Source of the DNA: Nostoc sp. JL33
GTDB lineage: Bacteria; Cyanobacteriota; Cyanobacteriia; Cyanobacteriales; Nostocaceae
Length of the DNA: 58,295 nucleotides
Assembly: GCF_017114985.1 (NCBI RefSeq)
Contig: NZ_JABXKP010000089.1
Coordinates: 1 to 58,295 of the forward strand
Direction: 5' to 3'
Shown here: one piece after another, positions 9,401 to 17,846 of the stretch
Layout: every line of letters starts with the position of its first letter
Numbering within the stretch: position 1 is the first letter of the stretch
Program-made: the position numbers and the translations under genes
Notes under the pieces: model-generated
The model's database searches: none
What the model was told of the DNA's origin: nothing
Seen by the model: the letters and a program-made list of their open reading frames with translations, nothing else

Positions 9401-11861
9401 CCTGGTCAAATTGACCCATGAAATAGGCTGCCGAAGCAGCTTCTTCATACAAGGCTAATGTGAGTGAATATTGTTGTTGCCAGCTATCTGTTCTCAATAG
9501 CTGAATCCCGCAACTGATATATTCCACTGTATTCGCATAAGCAGTAGATAGTTTGGCTTTTTGCCCAGCCAGCAAATTTAACTGTGCTAATTGTTCTTTG
9601 TCAGACTGCTGAGTGATTAGTTTTACACCAATATTCAACTGATTAACAATCTCAAAAATTCTCTCTTCCTGCTTTTTAATCGGTATTTTGCTTAATAATA
9701 GTTGGCCAATTTGCAGATGGATGGATTGCTTTTTTGACTCTGGGATTAACGCATAAGCCGCTTGTTGAACGCGATCGTGTAAAAATTTATAGTTTACAGT
9801 TAGCGAACTTTCTACTAAATCCTGTGTTTCCCGCCCGACATAGAATTTGTAAACTTCGCTTTGCGGCAGGATTAATCCCTCTTGTAATGCTTTCCAGAGG
9901 TATATTGCTGTTTCGGTTTCGGAATTTTCCGAAACAATTGCCAATGTTGCCAAATCAAATTGATTCCCAATACAAGCCGCTAATTTCAAAACATCTTGCG
10001 TTGATTCTGGCAGTTTTCGCAACTGTAACACCATAAAATCAACCACATCATCTGTTAAGGCTAACGTCTTCAAATGGGCAATATTACACTGCCAGCTTCC
10101 GCTATCTAAATCAAATTTAATTAGCTGGTCTTGATGCAGCGCTTTGAAAAACTGTGTACTAAAAAATGGATTTCCCTTGGTTTTTTGATAAACTAATTGT
10201 GTGAGTATTTCTGTAGTTTTTAGTGAACAATTTAGGGTGTCAGCAACCAGTTGATTTAAACTTGCTTCACTCAGAGGAGATAATGTAATTTTGTTAATCC
10301 TAAAATTAGCTTTGGCAATTTCATCTAATGTCAACATCAATGGATGAGCAGCAGAAACTTCATTATCCCGATAAGCTCCAATTAAAAGTAAAGCTCCACT
10401 TCCTGACTCGTTTATGAGCAACTGCATCAATTTGAGTGATGTAGAATCAGCCCACTGCAAATCATCGAGGAAAATTACTAATGGATGTTCTTTTGTGGTG
10501 AATATCTGAATGAACTTTTGGAAGAGTAAATTAAACCGATTCTGGGCTGCATTGGGTGAAAGTTGCGTTGCTGGTAGTTGTTGACCAATAATTTGTTCTA
10601 GTTCGGGAATTACCTCAAGAATGACTTGCCCCTGATCACCCAGCACTTGTAAAATTTTATTTTTCCAAGTTGACAATTGTTCATCACTTTCACTCAGCAA
10701 TTGCCCCATTAAATCTCGAAACGCCTGCACAAAAGCAAAGAAGGGAATATTACGATTAAATTGGTCAAATTTGCCTTTGATGAAGTAGCCCCTTTGCCGG
10801 ACAATGGGTTTATGAACCTCATTGACCAAAGCAGTTTTACCAATACCAGAAAAACCAGCCACCAGCATTAGTTCCGTCTGATTGTTGGTAACGCGGTCAA
10901 ATGCTTTTAGCAGAGTTTCAACTTCATGCTCACGACCATAGAGTTTTTCTGGGATAATAAAGCGATCGCACACATCCCGTTGAGCAATTGGGAAACTTGC
11001 AATTTTCCCCGTTTCTTTTAGCTGATGTAAACAAATTTCTAAATCATCTTTCAGCCCAAATGCACTCTGATAGCGGTCTTCGGCATTTTTCGCCATCAAT
11101 TTGCTGACAATAGATGAGAGTACAGGCGCAATTTGCGGATTAATCTCATTTACTAAACGCGGAAGTTTGGCAATATGACAATGTACCAATTCCATCGGAT
11201 CGTGCGATTGAAATGGTAATTCCCCTGTTAGTAACTCGTAAAAAGTTACACCCACAGAATAAAAATCAGTCCGGTAATCAATTCCTCGATTCATTCGTCC
11301 AGTTTGCTCTGGAGATAAATAGCCGAGTGTCCCTTCTAGCACATTAGGACTCATCAATATTTGAGTTTCCCGTGGCAGCAAAGATGCAATACTAAAGTCA
11401 ATTAACTTAACTTCTTTAGTTTCTGGATTAATTAAAATATTGGCGGGTTTAATATCTTTGTGAATGATCCGATTACGAATTAGAATATCTAATGAATTAC
11501 ACACAGCGATCGCAATTCGTAAAAACTCAATAAGACTTTGTGCTGTTCCCCCCATTCCCCCATTCTCTCCTCTCCCTTGCCATTGGTTGAGAGAAATTCC
11601 TCCAAAGTCCTCCATCACTAACGCATAGCCATTCTGATAGGGTTCCAGGCTGTAGGTTTGGATGATTCCAGGTAGATTTAGATTTTTGGCGATCGTGAAC
11701 TGGTTGCGAAACTGTACCAATTCACTGAAGTTGGGATAAGCAGTTTTCATCAGCTTTATCACCACAGATTTTTGGTCAGTTTCTCGATTAGCGCGATAAA
11801 CTAAAGTTCGAGAACCGTTGTATAGTTCTTCGCTAACGTGATATCCAGGAATGCTGACCAT
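6456..11861 (-). CDS. Hybrid Ser/Thr kinase - AAA ATPase - GAF - histidine kinase
   Basis: This 1801-residue cytoplasmic multi-domain kinase has the order typical of cyanobacterial HstK-like proteins. A Ser/Thr kinase domain (1-280) has Lys36, the loop HKDIKPAN (134-141) and a DFS triad at 155-157 in place of DFG. An AAA/STAND-type ATPase follows, with Walker A GFSGIGKT (336-343) and Walker B VIFLDDLQW, then a long helical TPR-like middle. A GAF domain (about 1330-1490) precedes a histidine kinase with HEINNP near 1540, N box NILANAID and G2 box GKGTGLGL. A low-complexity stretch GRGENGGMGG (about 97-106) in the kinase lobe comes from a CCCCCATTC-type repeat at about 11548-11575. It lies 89 bp after another histidine kinase, probably in one transcript. 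Confidence 0.9.
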   Translation of the reverse strand: MVSIPGYHVSEELYNGSRTLVYRANRETDQKSVVIKLMKTAYPNFSELVQFRNQFTIAKNLNLPGIIQTYSLEPYQNGYALVMEDFGGISLNQWQGRGENGGMGGTAQSLIEFLRIAIAVCNSLDILIRNRIIHKDIKPANILINPETKEVKLIDFSIASLLPRETQILMSPNVLEGTLGYLSPEQTGRMNRGIDYRTDFYSVGVTFYELLTGELPFQSHDPMELVHCHIAKLPRLVNEINPQIAPVLSSIVSKLMAKNAEDRYQSAFGLKDDLEICLHQLKETGKIASFPIAQRDVCDRFIIPEKLYGREHEVETLLKAFDRVTNNQTELMLVAGFSGIGKTALVNEVHKPIVRQRGYFIKGKFDQFNRNIPFFAFVQAFRDLMGQLLSESDEQLSTWKNKILQVLGDQGQVILEVIPELEQIIGQQLPATQLSPNAAQNRFNLLFQKFIQIFTTKEHPLVIFLDDLQWADSTSLKLMQLLINESGSGALLLIGAYRDNEVSAAHPLMLTLDEIAKANFRINKITLSPLSEASLNQLVADTLNCSLKTTEILTQLVYQKTKGNPFFSTQFFKALHQDQLIKFDLDSGSWQCNIAHLKTLALTDDVVDFMVLQLRKLPESTQDVLKLAACIGNQFDLATLAIVSENSETETAIYLWKALQEGLILPQSEVYKFYVGRETQDLVESSLTVNYKFLHDRVQQAAYALIPESKKQSIHLQIGQLLLSKIPIKKQEERIFEIVNQLNIGVKLITQQSDKEQLAQLNLLAGQKAKLSTAYANTVEYISCGIQLLRTDSWQQQYSLTLALYEEAASAAYFMGQFDQVEEFVKQVQDHTNVLLDKVKSIEIQIQSYLAQSRFDDSIRTAIALLNLLGVKLSDQANQTQTFLTLAQTKLRLLGKSPLNLIDLPDMMGDKQLAAIRILASTNSTAYIGRPDLLPQIILSEVNLSMQYGNAAASAFGYAWYGLIECGMLGNIQTGYEFGQLALQILEKFHSKEFKARTVFIVQTFINHWHEPLQDTIAPLIEAYQVGLETGDIEYAAWASFVCSFHGYFIGQELAELEKQMGGYAEVYSNFRQEKPLTYTNSFRQAILNLLEPSTNPSYLSGAVYDAQTIRPLQEQAGDRTGLCFSYTNELILCYLFENYTGASEASIKAITYLDGVTSAAVVPIVYFYQALTQLILYPTATLTEQKQILKKVTSHQKKLKKWAHHTPMNHQHKFYLVEAERHRVLLQKNKAMEFYDRAISLAKENKYIQEEALSNELAAKFYLDWGKEKIAQAYMQEAYYCYARWGAKAKIEDLEKRYPQLLAPILQGQFNGFQLSSNIDTLYQTIHTNLSSSNISEGFDFATIFKASQALSSEIQLEQLLTTLLQVVIENAGAQKAALLVLQQDNLVVEAVATINQGVTLVSVPLSTSEGIPITLVNSVKRSLKTVVFDDVTAQTDFIADPYFMQQQPKSVLCTPILNQGKIIGLLYLENTLTIGAFTSDRIEVIQLLCAQAAISLENARLYQESQNYGQQLERSLQELEQAQLQMVQNEKMATLGNLVAGVAHEINNPIGFLKGSIDNAEDYTEDLLAHIQLLKQHYPTGAIAVIKHGEKIDLEFLTEDLPKLLTSMKMASDRIEDISNSLRTFSRADTAEKVACNLHEGIESTLLILKYRLKAYEKRPAIEVITEYGNLPPVECFLGQLNQVFMNILANAIDAFDTSIQGRSFAQVRADHQQILIHTEVSSDQRTVTIRIKDNGQGMPEEIRSRIFDHLFTTKEVGKGTGLGLAIARQIVEETHDGRLSCNSVLGEGTEFIIEIPVS

Positions 11862-11950
11862 ACGGCTTAATTTTTGAGACCTTACTATCTAGGGTTCCCA
11901 AAAAGAGGGCAGGATTTACAACTATAATTTAGTGATACCAAGTAGCTGCG

Positions 11951-13594
11951 TCATCTCGCCATTGATTCAGGTTGATGAACTGGTATCTCAATCATAAATT
12001 TGGTACCCTCTCCTAATGTGGAATCACACCACATCTTGCCATGATGTTTTTCTATGACTATTTTGTAGGTGATGGATAAGCCCAAGCCAGTGCCTTTACC
12101 GACGGGTTTGGTGGTGAAAAAAGGATCGAAAATGCGCGACCGCACTATTTCAGGTATCCCGGAGCCATTGTCGGCGATCGCAATCTGCACCCGATTATCA
12201 GCCGTAACTTGAGTAGAAATCCAAATTTTACCGGGTTGTGTTTGTTGAGCAGATTCCTCCAGCGCATCGATCGCATTCGCCAGTATGTTCATAAATGCCT
12301 GATTTAGTTGTCCGGGATAGCACTCAACCAATGGCAACTGACTGTAATCTTTAACAACTTCAATTGCCGGAGACTCTGGTATTGCCTTGAGGCGATGTTG
12401 CAAAATCAGCAGCGTATTGTCAATCCCCTCATGAAGATCAACAGCTTTGAATTCGGATTCATCCAGGCGGGAGAAGTTACGAAGAGATAAAACAATTTCC
12501 CGAATCCGTTGAGTGCCAACTTTCATTGATTGCAGTATCTTGGGCAGGTCTTGATTCAGAAAGTCGAGATCCACGTCATCCAAAGTTGCCTGGAGCGTTT
12601 GGGGCGGATTGGGGTAGTGCGCCTGATACGCCTGAACCAATTTCAGTAGGTCTTTACTGTAGCTATTAATATAAGTAATGTTGCCATGAATAAAATTGAC
12701 AGGGTTGTTGATTTCGTGAGCAACTCCAGCGACGAGTTGCCCCAGACTCGACATCTTTTCAGTTTGAACAAGTTGCTGTTGAGTACTGTGAAGCTGAGTT
12801 AAAGCTTGCTGAAGTTCTGTTGAACGTTGTTCTTTTTCAGTCAGCAGTGTTTTCACGCGTTCGATCAAATGGTTGAATGCAGTCGCTAAAATACCGATTT
12901 CATCCTTGGTCGTCACGGGGGCTTGCAGGTCAAAGTTGGACTCTTGGGTGACTTGCCGCGCCACCTCTGTCACGGATTGCAGTGGTTTAGCAATGCTGCT
13001 CGAAATTCTCAATCCGATGATCAATGCCAAAATAACACAGCCTAAACTGGTGATACTAATCACAATCATTGTCGGTCTGGCTTGGGCGATCGCGTTGTCA
13101 TACAGCGATGACCACTCTAGAATCACAGCACCAGTCACCTGTTTTTGATTGTTTGTCAAGGGAATGACAATTAATTTAATTCCTTGAGGATAATCAACGC
13201 TCTTTTCCAAAAAACTTCTGAGGTTATTATCCTGCATCGTTTTCTGGATTTCATTGCCCTTGTCATGATCAAAAATCGTGCCGACATTTTCGGGAACAGC
13301 GTCCGCTACAATCAGCTTTTGCCGATTGACCACCACAATGTCACGCTTTTGCACATCATGCAGCGAATTGGCGAAGTGTTGCAGTTCCTCCGAACGTTGA
13401 ACAGAAATCGATTCGTGATCATCAGAGATATGGTGGACGATTGAAATAGCAAGCACTTGGGCAACATTTTCAGCTTCTGCGATCGCCAGAGTTTCAGCAA
13501 TTTTCTGGTTTTGGGCGATCGCAACCGCACCAACAAGGCTTGTTAATAAGGAAATACCAACAAAACTTCCAAGCAGTTTGTGAGAAATTTTCAT
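11951..13594 (-). CDS. Membrane sensor histidine kinase with HAMP domain
   Basis: The 547-residue protein has a first membrane segment at about 8-28, a periplasmic sensor region (about 30-170), a second membrane segment (about 176-197), a HAMP domain and short coiled coil (about 198-280), and a kinase core. The core shows the H box AGVAHEINNP, N box NILANAIDAL, G1 box ADNGSGIP, F box FFTTKPVGKG and G2 box GTGLGL. The core closely resembles the histidine-kinase end of the 1801-residue protein just downstream, suggesting the pair arose by duplication and may share a pathway. No response regulator gene is adjacent. The sensed ligand is unknown. Confidence 0.9.
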   Translation of the reverse strand: MKISHKLLGSFVGISLLTSLVGAVAIAQNQKIAETLAIAEAENVAQVLAISIVHHISDDHESISVQRSEELQHFANSLHDVQKRDIVVVNRQKLIVADAVPENVGTIFDHDKGNEIQKTMQDNNLRSFLEKSVDYPQGIKLIVIPLTNNQKQVTGAVILEWSSLYDNAIAQARPTMIVISITSLGCVILALIIGLRISSSIAKPLQSVTEVARQVTQESNFDLQAPVTTKDEIGILATAFNHLIERVKTLLTEKEQRSTELQQALTQLHSTQQQLVQTEKMSSLGQLVAGVAHEINNPVNFIHGNITYINSYSKDLLKLVQAYQAHYPNPPQTLQATLDDVDLDFLNQDLPKILQSMKVGTQRIREIVLSLRNFSRLDESEFKAVDLHEGIDNTLLILQHRLKAIPESPAIEVVKDYSQLPLVECYPGQLNQAFMNILANAIDALEESAQQTQPGKIWISTQVTADNRVQIAIADNGSGIPEIVRSRIFDPFFTTKPVGKGTGLGLSITYKIVIEKHHGKMWCDSTLGEGTKFMIEIPVHQPESMAR

Positions 13595-13852
13595 TGCGAT
13601 AAATCAGCCATAACCATGTCAACCTAAAGTTAGTATTCCCAGATATTTGAACCACAAAGTTTTGAAAACTGGATGATCTTGGTAAAACTGGTAAAATTTC
13701 TCTACTGTAGGCTTTTAATTTGGCGAAGGTATTGCAGATATCGCGGGTTAAGCTCAACGTAAGGGATCTTACGGGGAGGCAAAAAGGGCTAGTACAGCAC
13801 GGCGTAAATAAACCACCCATTCAAAATCAATGAAACGCTTACTCTGTATTCA

Positions 13853-13880
13853 TTTTGAATTTTGAATTTTGAATTTTGAA
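13853..13880. repeat. Heptanucleotide tandem repeat (TTTTGAA x4)
   Basis: Four perfect copies of TTTTGAA sit in the gap 13595-13893 between the histidine kinase and the MITE. They are of the short tandemly repeated heptamer class common in heterocystous cyanobacteria. The rest of the gap holds no supported gene; a 108-codon minus-strand frame there has no coding character. Confidence 0.7.
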
Positions 13881-13893
13881 TTCCGCCTTGCGG

Positions 13894-14030
13894 TACTAGT
13901 AGTCTGTCCCATTAATTCTGATAGGTGAATCAAATTTCAATTTCTCTTCTTTCCTTCTTCCTTTGCGCTCTTTGCGACCTTTGCGGTTCGTTCTCTTATC
14001 CCTCAGATTTAATCGGACAGACCACTAGTA
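13894..14030. mobile_element. MITE with TA target duplication, overlapping the amidohydrolase 3' end
   Basis: The terminal inverted repeats CTAGTAGTCTGTCCCATTAA (13896-13915) and the reverse complement of 14009-14028, CTAGTGGTCTGTCCGATTAA, differ at two positions. The dinucleotide TA borders both ends, as for IS630/Tc1-type insertions. Inside is the Nostoc-type tract CTTTGCGCTCTTTGCGACC. No transposase is encoded. The right end supplies the last codons and the stop of the amidohydrolase gene. Confidence 0.75.
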
Positions 14031-15157
14031 TCTATTTCGGGGATTGATTGGTAGAGAACTAAGGCATTTTCGCGTAAAATTGCGACAGCGATCGCCTCTG
14101 CTTCAGCCACAGTAATGTCAGAATCTGCAATTGCTTGCTCTAGCACTTCCCCTAAAAGCTGGCGACCCCATTTTGCACCCAAATAGTACAATTCTGGAAT
14201 TGAGTGTGCATCAGAAGAATACATTAATTTAGTAGTGGGAGTTAATTCTAACAGCTGCCTAATTACTTCCCGCATCCCGGACACGCTTAAAAAAGGTATT
14301 GCCAAACCGAAATCTAAATAAACTTGGGGATATACAGAAGCCAAATAACCAGCCTGCTGCATATAAGGATAGGAAGCGTGTAGCAATACTAATGGTACAC
14401 GGCGGTACTGGGGTAACTCTAGTAAATATCGCAGATTTAGGGGATTCGCCAATCGTAAATCCAAGTCTGGATCACCATAGCCAGTATGGAATTGCACTGG
14501 TAGGCGATATTTCGCTGCTACTAATAACGCCTGTTGTAACAGAAAATCAATCAGGGATTTATCAGTCAGTCGCAGAGGTTGATTTTGCAGTTGTTGTTTG
14601 AGTAGGTCAAAGTGAGCCGCCGCCACCTCGTCAGCTACAGGTTGAATATCCAAGCCACTCCGGTAACAGGCAATACTTTTAAAAGCCACCACTCCAAACG
14701 GTGGTGGATCAAGTTCGCTGTTGAATCTTGCTAAGAATTGTGCAAAATCTTCTGATTGCGGAATTAGCTGTTCTGCTAATATTTCTAATCTCAGAATTCG
14801 TCGCACAGAAATAAACCTTTCATGCCACGATATCGGTAGGATAGTTTCTGGCTGCAAACCATCATCTAAGTAAATCGCCTCCAGGTTAGCGGCTCGAAAA
14901 TAAATCTGCGTCAGTTCTTCTAACCCTAAACTTTCCCGCCGTGCCAAAATTGCTGCTTCTTCAGGTTCGCAGTTTAATAAAGCTGCAATCTCGCGTAAAC
15001 TACGCCGATAAAAGAACGTATGACGCGCATGGTAGTTGATAATTTCTGGATCAGAGCTTTCAGTGAAGGCAGCCGCGTAAGGGTACTGGGCAAAAACTTC
15101 TGGTCTTAAGATGTTGTGGGCGTGTTGGTCAATTAAAGGAATGTCAGCTAGATTCAT
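14009..15157 (-). CDS. Amidohydrolase, FluG N-terminal/nodulin-6 type
   Basis: The 382-residue TIM-barrel metal-dependent hydrolase (amidohydrolase 2 family) carries the metal-binding HxH at its N-terminus (LIDQHAHN, residues 9-16). Further candidate ligands are in VQFHTGYGD, VLLHASYPY and MYSSDAHS. It starts 18 bp after the stop of the glutamine-synthetase-like gene, so the two are co-transcribed. In fungi and plants the same two domains, in reverse order, form one protein (FluG/NodGS). The substrate is not known; hydrolysis of an amide or decarboxylation linked to a gamma-glutamyl compound is inference. The last residues, TSGLSD, and the stop lie in a MITE terminal repeat. Confidence 0.85.
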   Translation of the reverse strand: MNLADIPLIDQHAHNILRPEVFAQYPYAAAFTESSDPEIINYHARHTFFYRRSLREIAALLNCEPEEAAILARRESLGLEELTQIYFRAANLEAIYLDDGLQPETILPISWHERFISVRRILRLEILAEQLIPQSEDFAQFLARFNSELDPPPFGVVAFKSIACYRSGLDIQPVADEVAAAHFDLLKQQLQNQPLRLTDKSLIDFLLQQALLVAAKYRLPVQFHTGYGDPDLDLRLANPLNLRYLLELPQYRRVPLVLLHASYPYMQQAGYLASVYPQVYLDFGLAIPFLSVSGMREVIRQLLELTPTTKLMYSSDAHSIPELYYLGAKWGRQLLGEVLEQAIADSDITVAEAEAIAVAILRENALVLYQSIPEIDTSGLSD

Positions 15158-15175
15158 TGGTAATTAATGATATCG

Positions 15176-16525
15176 CTAGTATTTCTCTAATAAGGTTTTC
15201 ACTTCTGCCGTTAATTCCCAATCTTTCATTGCTAGCCACTCTGCTTGACGCACTGCTAAGAAAGCTTTCGCTAACTGGGGATTTAAAGCTGTTAATAGGA
15301 TATCGTCTTGCTGAAGGTGAGCGATCGCTTGCCCCAGATTATCTGGTAATCGGTCTATTTGATTAGCATTGCGTTCTGCAATTGATAAATATCCAGGGTC
15401 TTGATTCACCGGGTTTCCAGGTGTTAGACCACGCTGCACACCATCAAGTCCGGCGGCAATCACTGCTCCTAAAGCTAAGTAAGGATTAGCTGAGGCATCC
15501 ACAGTTTTCAATTCCAAGTTGCTCGGACAGCCTAAACCAGGGTCACTGGGGACTCTCACGGCTGCCTCTCGATTATCTAATCCCCAACAGCGAAAAGCAC
15601 CACTCCAACTATGAGGAAGAAGGCGGCGGTAAGAATTAGTACTTGGGGTAGTTAGTGCCATCAGTGCCGGAAGATGGTGTAAAATGCCAGCAATAAATTG
15701 TAATGCTACCTCAGAAAGACCACAGATTCCCTGTGGGTCAGGTAACAAGTTTTTCTCGCCATGCCAAAGGCTCAGATGGATATGACAACCACTACCAGCC
15801 GCATCCGGGAAGATTTTGGGTAAGAAGGAAGCGATCAGGTTGTGCTTGTAGGCGATCGCTCTGACGGTTTCTCGAAAAGCAATTTGCCAATCAGCTGCTT
15901 GCAAAGCATCGGTATAGCGGATGGAAATTTCCTGCTGACCGGGGCCCGCTTCAGGATAATACTGTTCTACAGGTATGCCTTGAGCGATCAGTGCATCTGC
16001 GATCGCATCAATTACTTCTCGGTTAATATCCATTGCCTGAGTTGAGGCAAAAACTGTGGAGTCAGCAGGAATGATTCCATCAGGTGTTTGCCGAAGTAAG
16101 TAAAACTCATTTTCAAATGCTGCCCGAACTTCCCAGCCATTAGATTCGGCTGCCGCAATCATCCGCTTCAAGAAATTTCGCGGGCATAATGGCCAAGCAG
16201 AACCATCTAATACCATATTGCCCATAACACGAGCATGACCAGGAGCATAAGGTAAAAGCTTGAGGCTAGACCAATCTGGTACTAAGCGAATTTCACCTAC
16301 TGGCCCTAAACCAGTTTCTGGTACAACTGCATCATACATCACAGGAATTCCCTGCTGCCCTACAGAAATACCCACCCCATGCTCAAAGTAGTGATCTAGC
16401 ATCCCCAGATGTACGGCTTTGCCACGGATAATGTTGGCATTATCGCACCAAAGAACTCGCACGAATTTTACACCAGTTTCTTCAAAAGATTTACGTGTTT
16501 TTTTCCAGTTATTTTTTTCGACCAT
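15176..16525 (-). CDS. Glutamine synthetase-like enzyme (GS I / gamma-glutamyl ligase type)
   Basis: The 449-residue protein has the GS I fold signatures: N-terminal beta-grasp (FVRVLWCDNANIIRGK), metal-binding Glu in AFENEFYLL, EAGPGQQEIS, the ATP/metal His in GSGCHIHLSL, and the ammonia/glutamate loop NSYRRLLP. The ELKTVDASANPYLA segment precedes the C-terminus. I see no NLYDLPP-type adenylylation site, so this is not classic nitrogen-assimilating GlnA. It is closer to the FluG/PuuA-like group that ligates glutamate to amines. The companion amidohydrolase follows 18 bp downstream. The physiological amine substrate cannot be told from sequence. Confidence 0.88.
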   Translation of the reverse strand: MVEKNNWKKTRKSFEETGVKFVRVLWCDNANIIRGKAVHLGMLDHYFEHGVGISVGQQGIPVMYDAVVPETGLGPVGEIRLVPDWSSLKLLPYAPGHARVMGNMVLDGSAWPLCPRNFLKRMIAAAESNGWEVRAAFENEFYLLRQTPDGIIPADSTVFASTQAMDINREVIDAIADALIAQGIPVEQYYPEAGPGQQEISIRYTDALQAADWQIAFRETVRAIAYKHNLIASFLPKIFPDAAGSGCHIHLSLWHGEKNLLPDPQGICGLSEVALQFIAGILHHLPALMALTTPSTNSYRRLLPHSWSGAFRCWGLDNREAAVRVPSDPGLGCPSNLELKTVDASANPYLALGAVIAAGLDGVQRGLTPGNPVNQDPGYLSIAERNANQIDRLPDNLGQAIAHLQQDDILLTALNPQLAKAFLAVRQAEWLAMKDWELTAEVKTLLEKY

Positions 16526-16664
16526 TGCTAGTTATTTTCTCTGCATTTAGGTCTAAAGTTGAGATATTAGGGACTAATACGGTTGGGTTAAGGCTTAACT
16601 CTTTGTCAAAGTAAATTTTTTTAACGAACCGCGAAGGACGCGAAGGAAGAGAAGAAAGAAATGC

Positions 16665-16789
16665 TTAGGGACTTCCAAATAAAAAAATATCCCAAAACTG
16701 ACGCAAAAATCCTCTCTATTTCTCTTCTCTCTGTGTTCTCTGTGTCTCTGTGGTTCGTTTCTTTGGATTTATTTCTTGGAAGTCCCTTA
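16665..16789. mobile_element. MITE-like inverted-repeat element next to hisA
   Basis: The left end TTAGGGACTTCCAA (16665-16678) pairs with the right end TTGGAAGTCCCTTA (16776-16789). Between them lies a CTCTCTGTG-type low-complexity tract ending TGGTTCG, a common Nostoc motif. TA borders both sides, compatible with an IS630-type insertion. It ends three bases before the hisA stop codon region. No protein is encoded. Confidence 0.6.
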
Positions 16790-16792
16790 ATC

Positions 16793-17566
16793 TCAAGCAA
16801 AAGTAGAAAAACCTAGATTTGGTGGAATATCCTGAATCCGCCCAGGCCCGATCGCTCGTAATGCTTCTTTGAGTAAAATATCCCCAGTATACAAAGCACG
16901 TCCGACAATTACGCCAGTCACGCCTTGAGGTTCTAACGCCAACAAACTCAACAAATCGGTGAGAGAACTTACCCCGCCTGAAGCAATTATCGGGATGGAA
17001 ATTACTGCTGCAAGTTCTCGCAAAGCTTCTAAATTGGGGCCTGTGAGCGTACCATCACGGTGGATATCTGTATAAATTATGGCGGCTACACCCAATTCTT
17101 GCATTTGTACAGCCAGTTGGGTTGCTAAAACTTCTGAGGTTTCTAACCAACCGCGAGTTGCTACGCGTCCGTTACGGGCATCAATGCCAATAATAATCTG
17201 TCCAGGAAATTCTTCACACAGTTGTTGCACTAGCTGAGGCTGTTCTACGGCGATGGTGCCGAGAATTGCCCAGTGTACGCCTAGATTAAATACTTGTTGC
17301 ACGCTGGTGCGATCGCGCAATCCTCCACCAATTTCAATCGGCACTGACACTGCTTGAGCGATCGCTTCAATTGCCCCCAAGTTTACTACTTTACCTGCTT
17401 TGGCACCATCTAAATCAACTATATGCAATCTGGTAGCACCTTGATCTACCCACTGTTTGGCAACATCAGCAGGATTTTCGCTAAAAACTTGTGAGCGATC
17501 GTAGTCTCCCTGATACAGTCGCACACAGTGACCTTCTAGTAAATCAATCGCTGGAATTACATCCAT
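16793..17566 (-). CDS. hisA: HisA, phosphoribosylformimino-AICAR-phosphate isomerase
   Basis: The 257-residue (beta/alpha)8 protein starts MDVIPAIDLLEGHCVRLYQGDY, with the catalytic Asp in AIDLLEG. The second-half counterpart region is IIYTDIHRDGTLTGPN, and phosphate-binding glycines are in EIGGGLRD and IASGGVSS. HisA isomerises ProFAR to PRFAR in histidine biosynthesis. It is a single gene here, with no other his genes nearby, which is usual for cyanobacteria, where the pathway genes are scattered. MITE-like elements lie directly on both sides. Confidence 0.95.
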   Translation of the reverse strand: MDVIPAIDLLEGHCVRLYQGDYDRSQVFSENPADVAKQWVDQGATRLHIVDLDGAKAGKVVNLGAIEAIAQAVSVPIEIGGGLRDRTSVQQVFNLGVHWAILGTIAVEQPQLVQQLCEEFPGQIIIGIDARNGRVATRGWLETSEVLATQLAVQMQELGVAAIIYTDIHRDGTLTGPNLEALRELAAVISIPIIASGGVSSLTDLLSLLALEPQGVTGVIVGRALYTGDILLKEALRAIGPGRIQDIPPNLGFSTFA

Positions 17567-17605
17567 TTACCTTTACCTCATAACTTAATAGAATCAAACA
17601 CTAGT

Positions 17606-17696
17606 AGGACTTACGCAAAACTACACGCCGTAGGGGCAATTCATGAATTGCCCCTACCTGAAAATCGGGGTTTCGGCTATTGTTTGCGTAAGTCCT
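17606..17696. mobile_element. MITE-like element with nested 28-bp palindrome
   Basis: Perfect 14-bp terminal repeats AGGACTTACGCAAA (17606-17619) and TTTGCGTAAGTCCT (17683-17696) enclose a perfect 28-bp palindrome at 17630-17657 (arm GTAGGGGCAATTCA). ACTAG occurs just outside both ends. There is no coding capacity. Single-stranded folding would give a cruciform. Confidence 0.7.
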
Positions 17697-17753
17697 GACT
17701 AGCTATAGCTGAATACTATTTTTATATTAGACAAGAAAGCAAAAATCCCTAAC

Positions 17754-17820
17754 ACTCCACCCCCAACCCCTCCTCGCTTGCGGGGAGGGGAGACAAAGCG
17801 TAGCTTTGGCGGGGTGGAGT
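17754..17820. repeat. Nested inverted repeat
   Basis: The outer arms ACTCCACCCC and GGGGTGGAGT enclose inner arms CCCCTCC and GGAGGGG and a third small arm, CAAAGC/GCTTTG. It lies 26 bp downstream of the DUF3593 gene stop on that strand and may also act as a factor-independent stop signal, though it has no clear T run. Confidence 0.55.
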
Positions 17821-17846
17821 TCTTATTTTTGATTTATGTAAGAGGT

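Noticed and set aside
13494..13820. 108-codon minus-strand frame upstream of the HAMP kinase
   Set aside because: Overlaps the kinase N-terminus in another frame and shows no coding signature.
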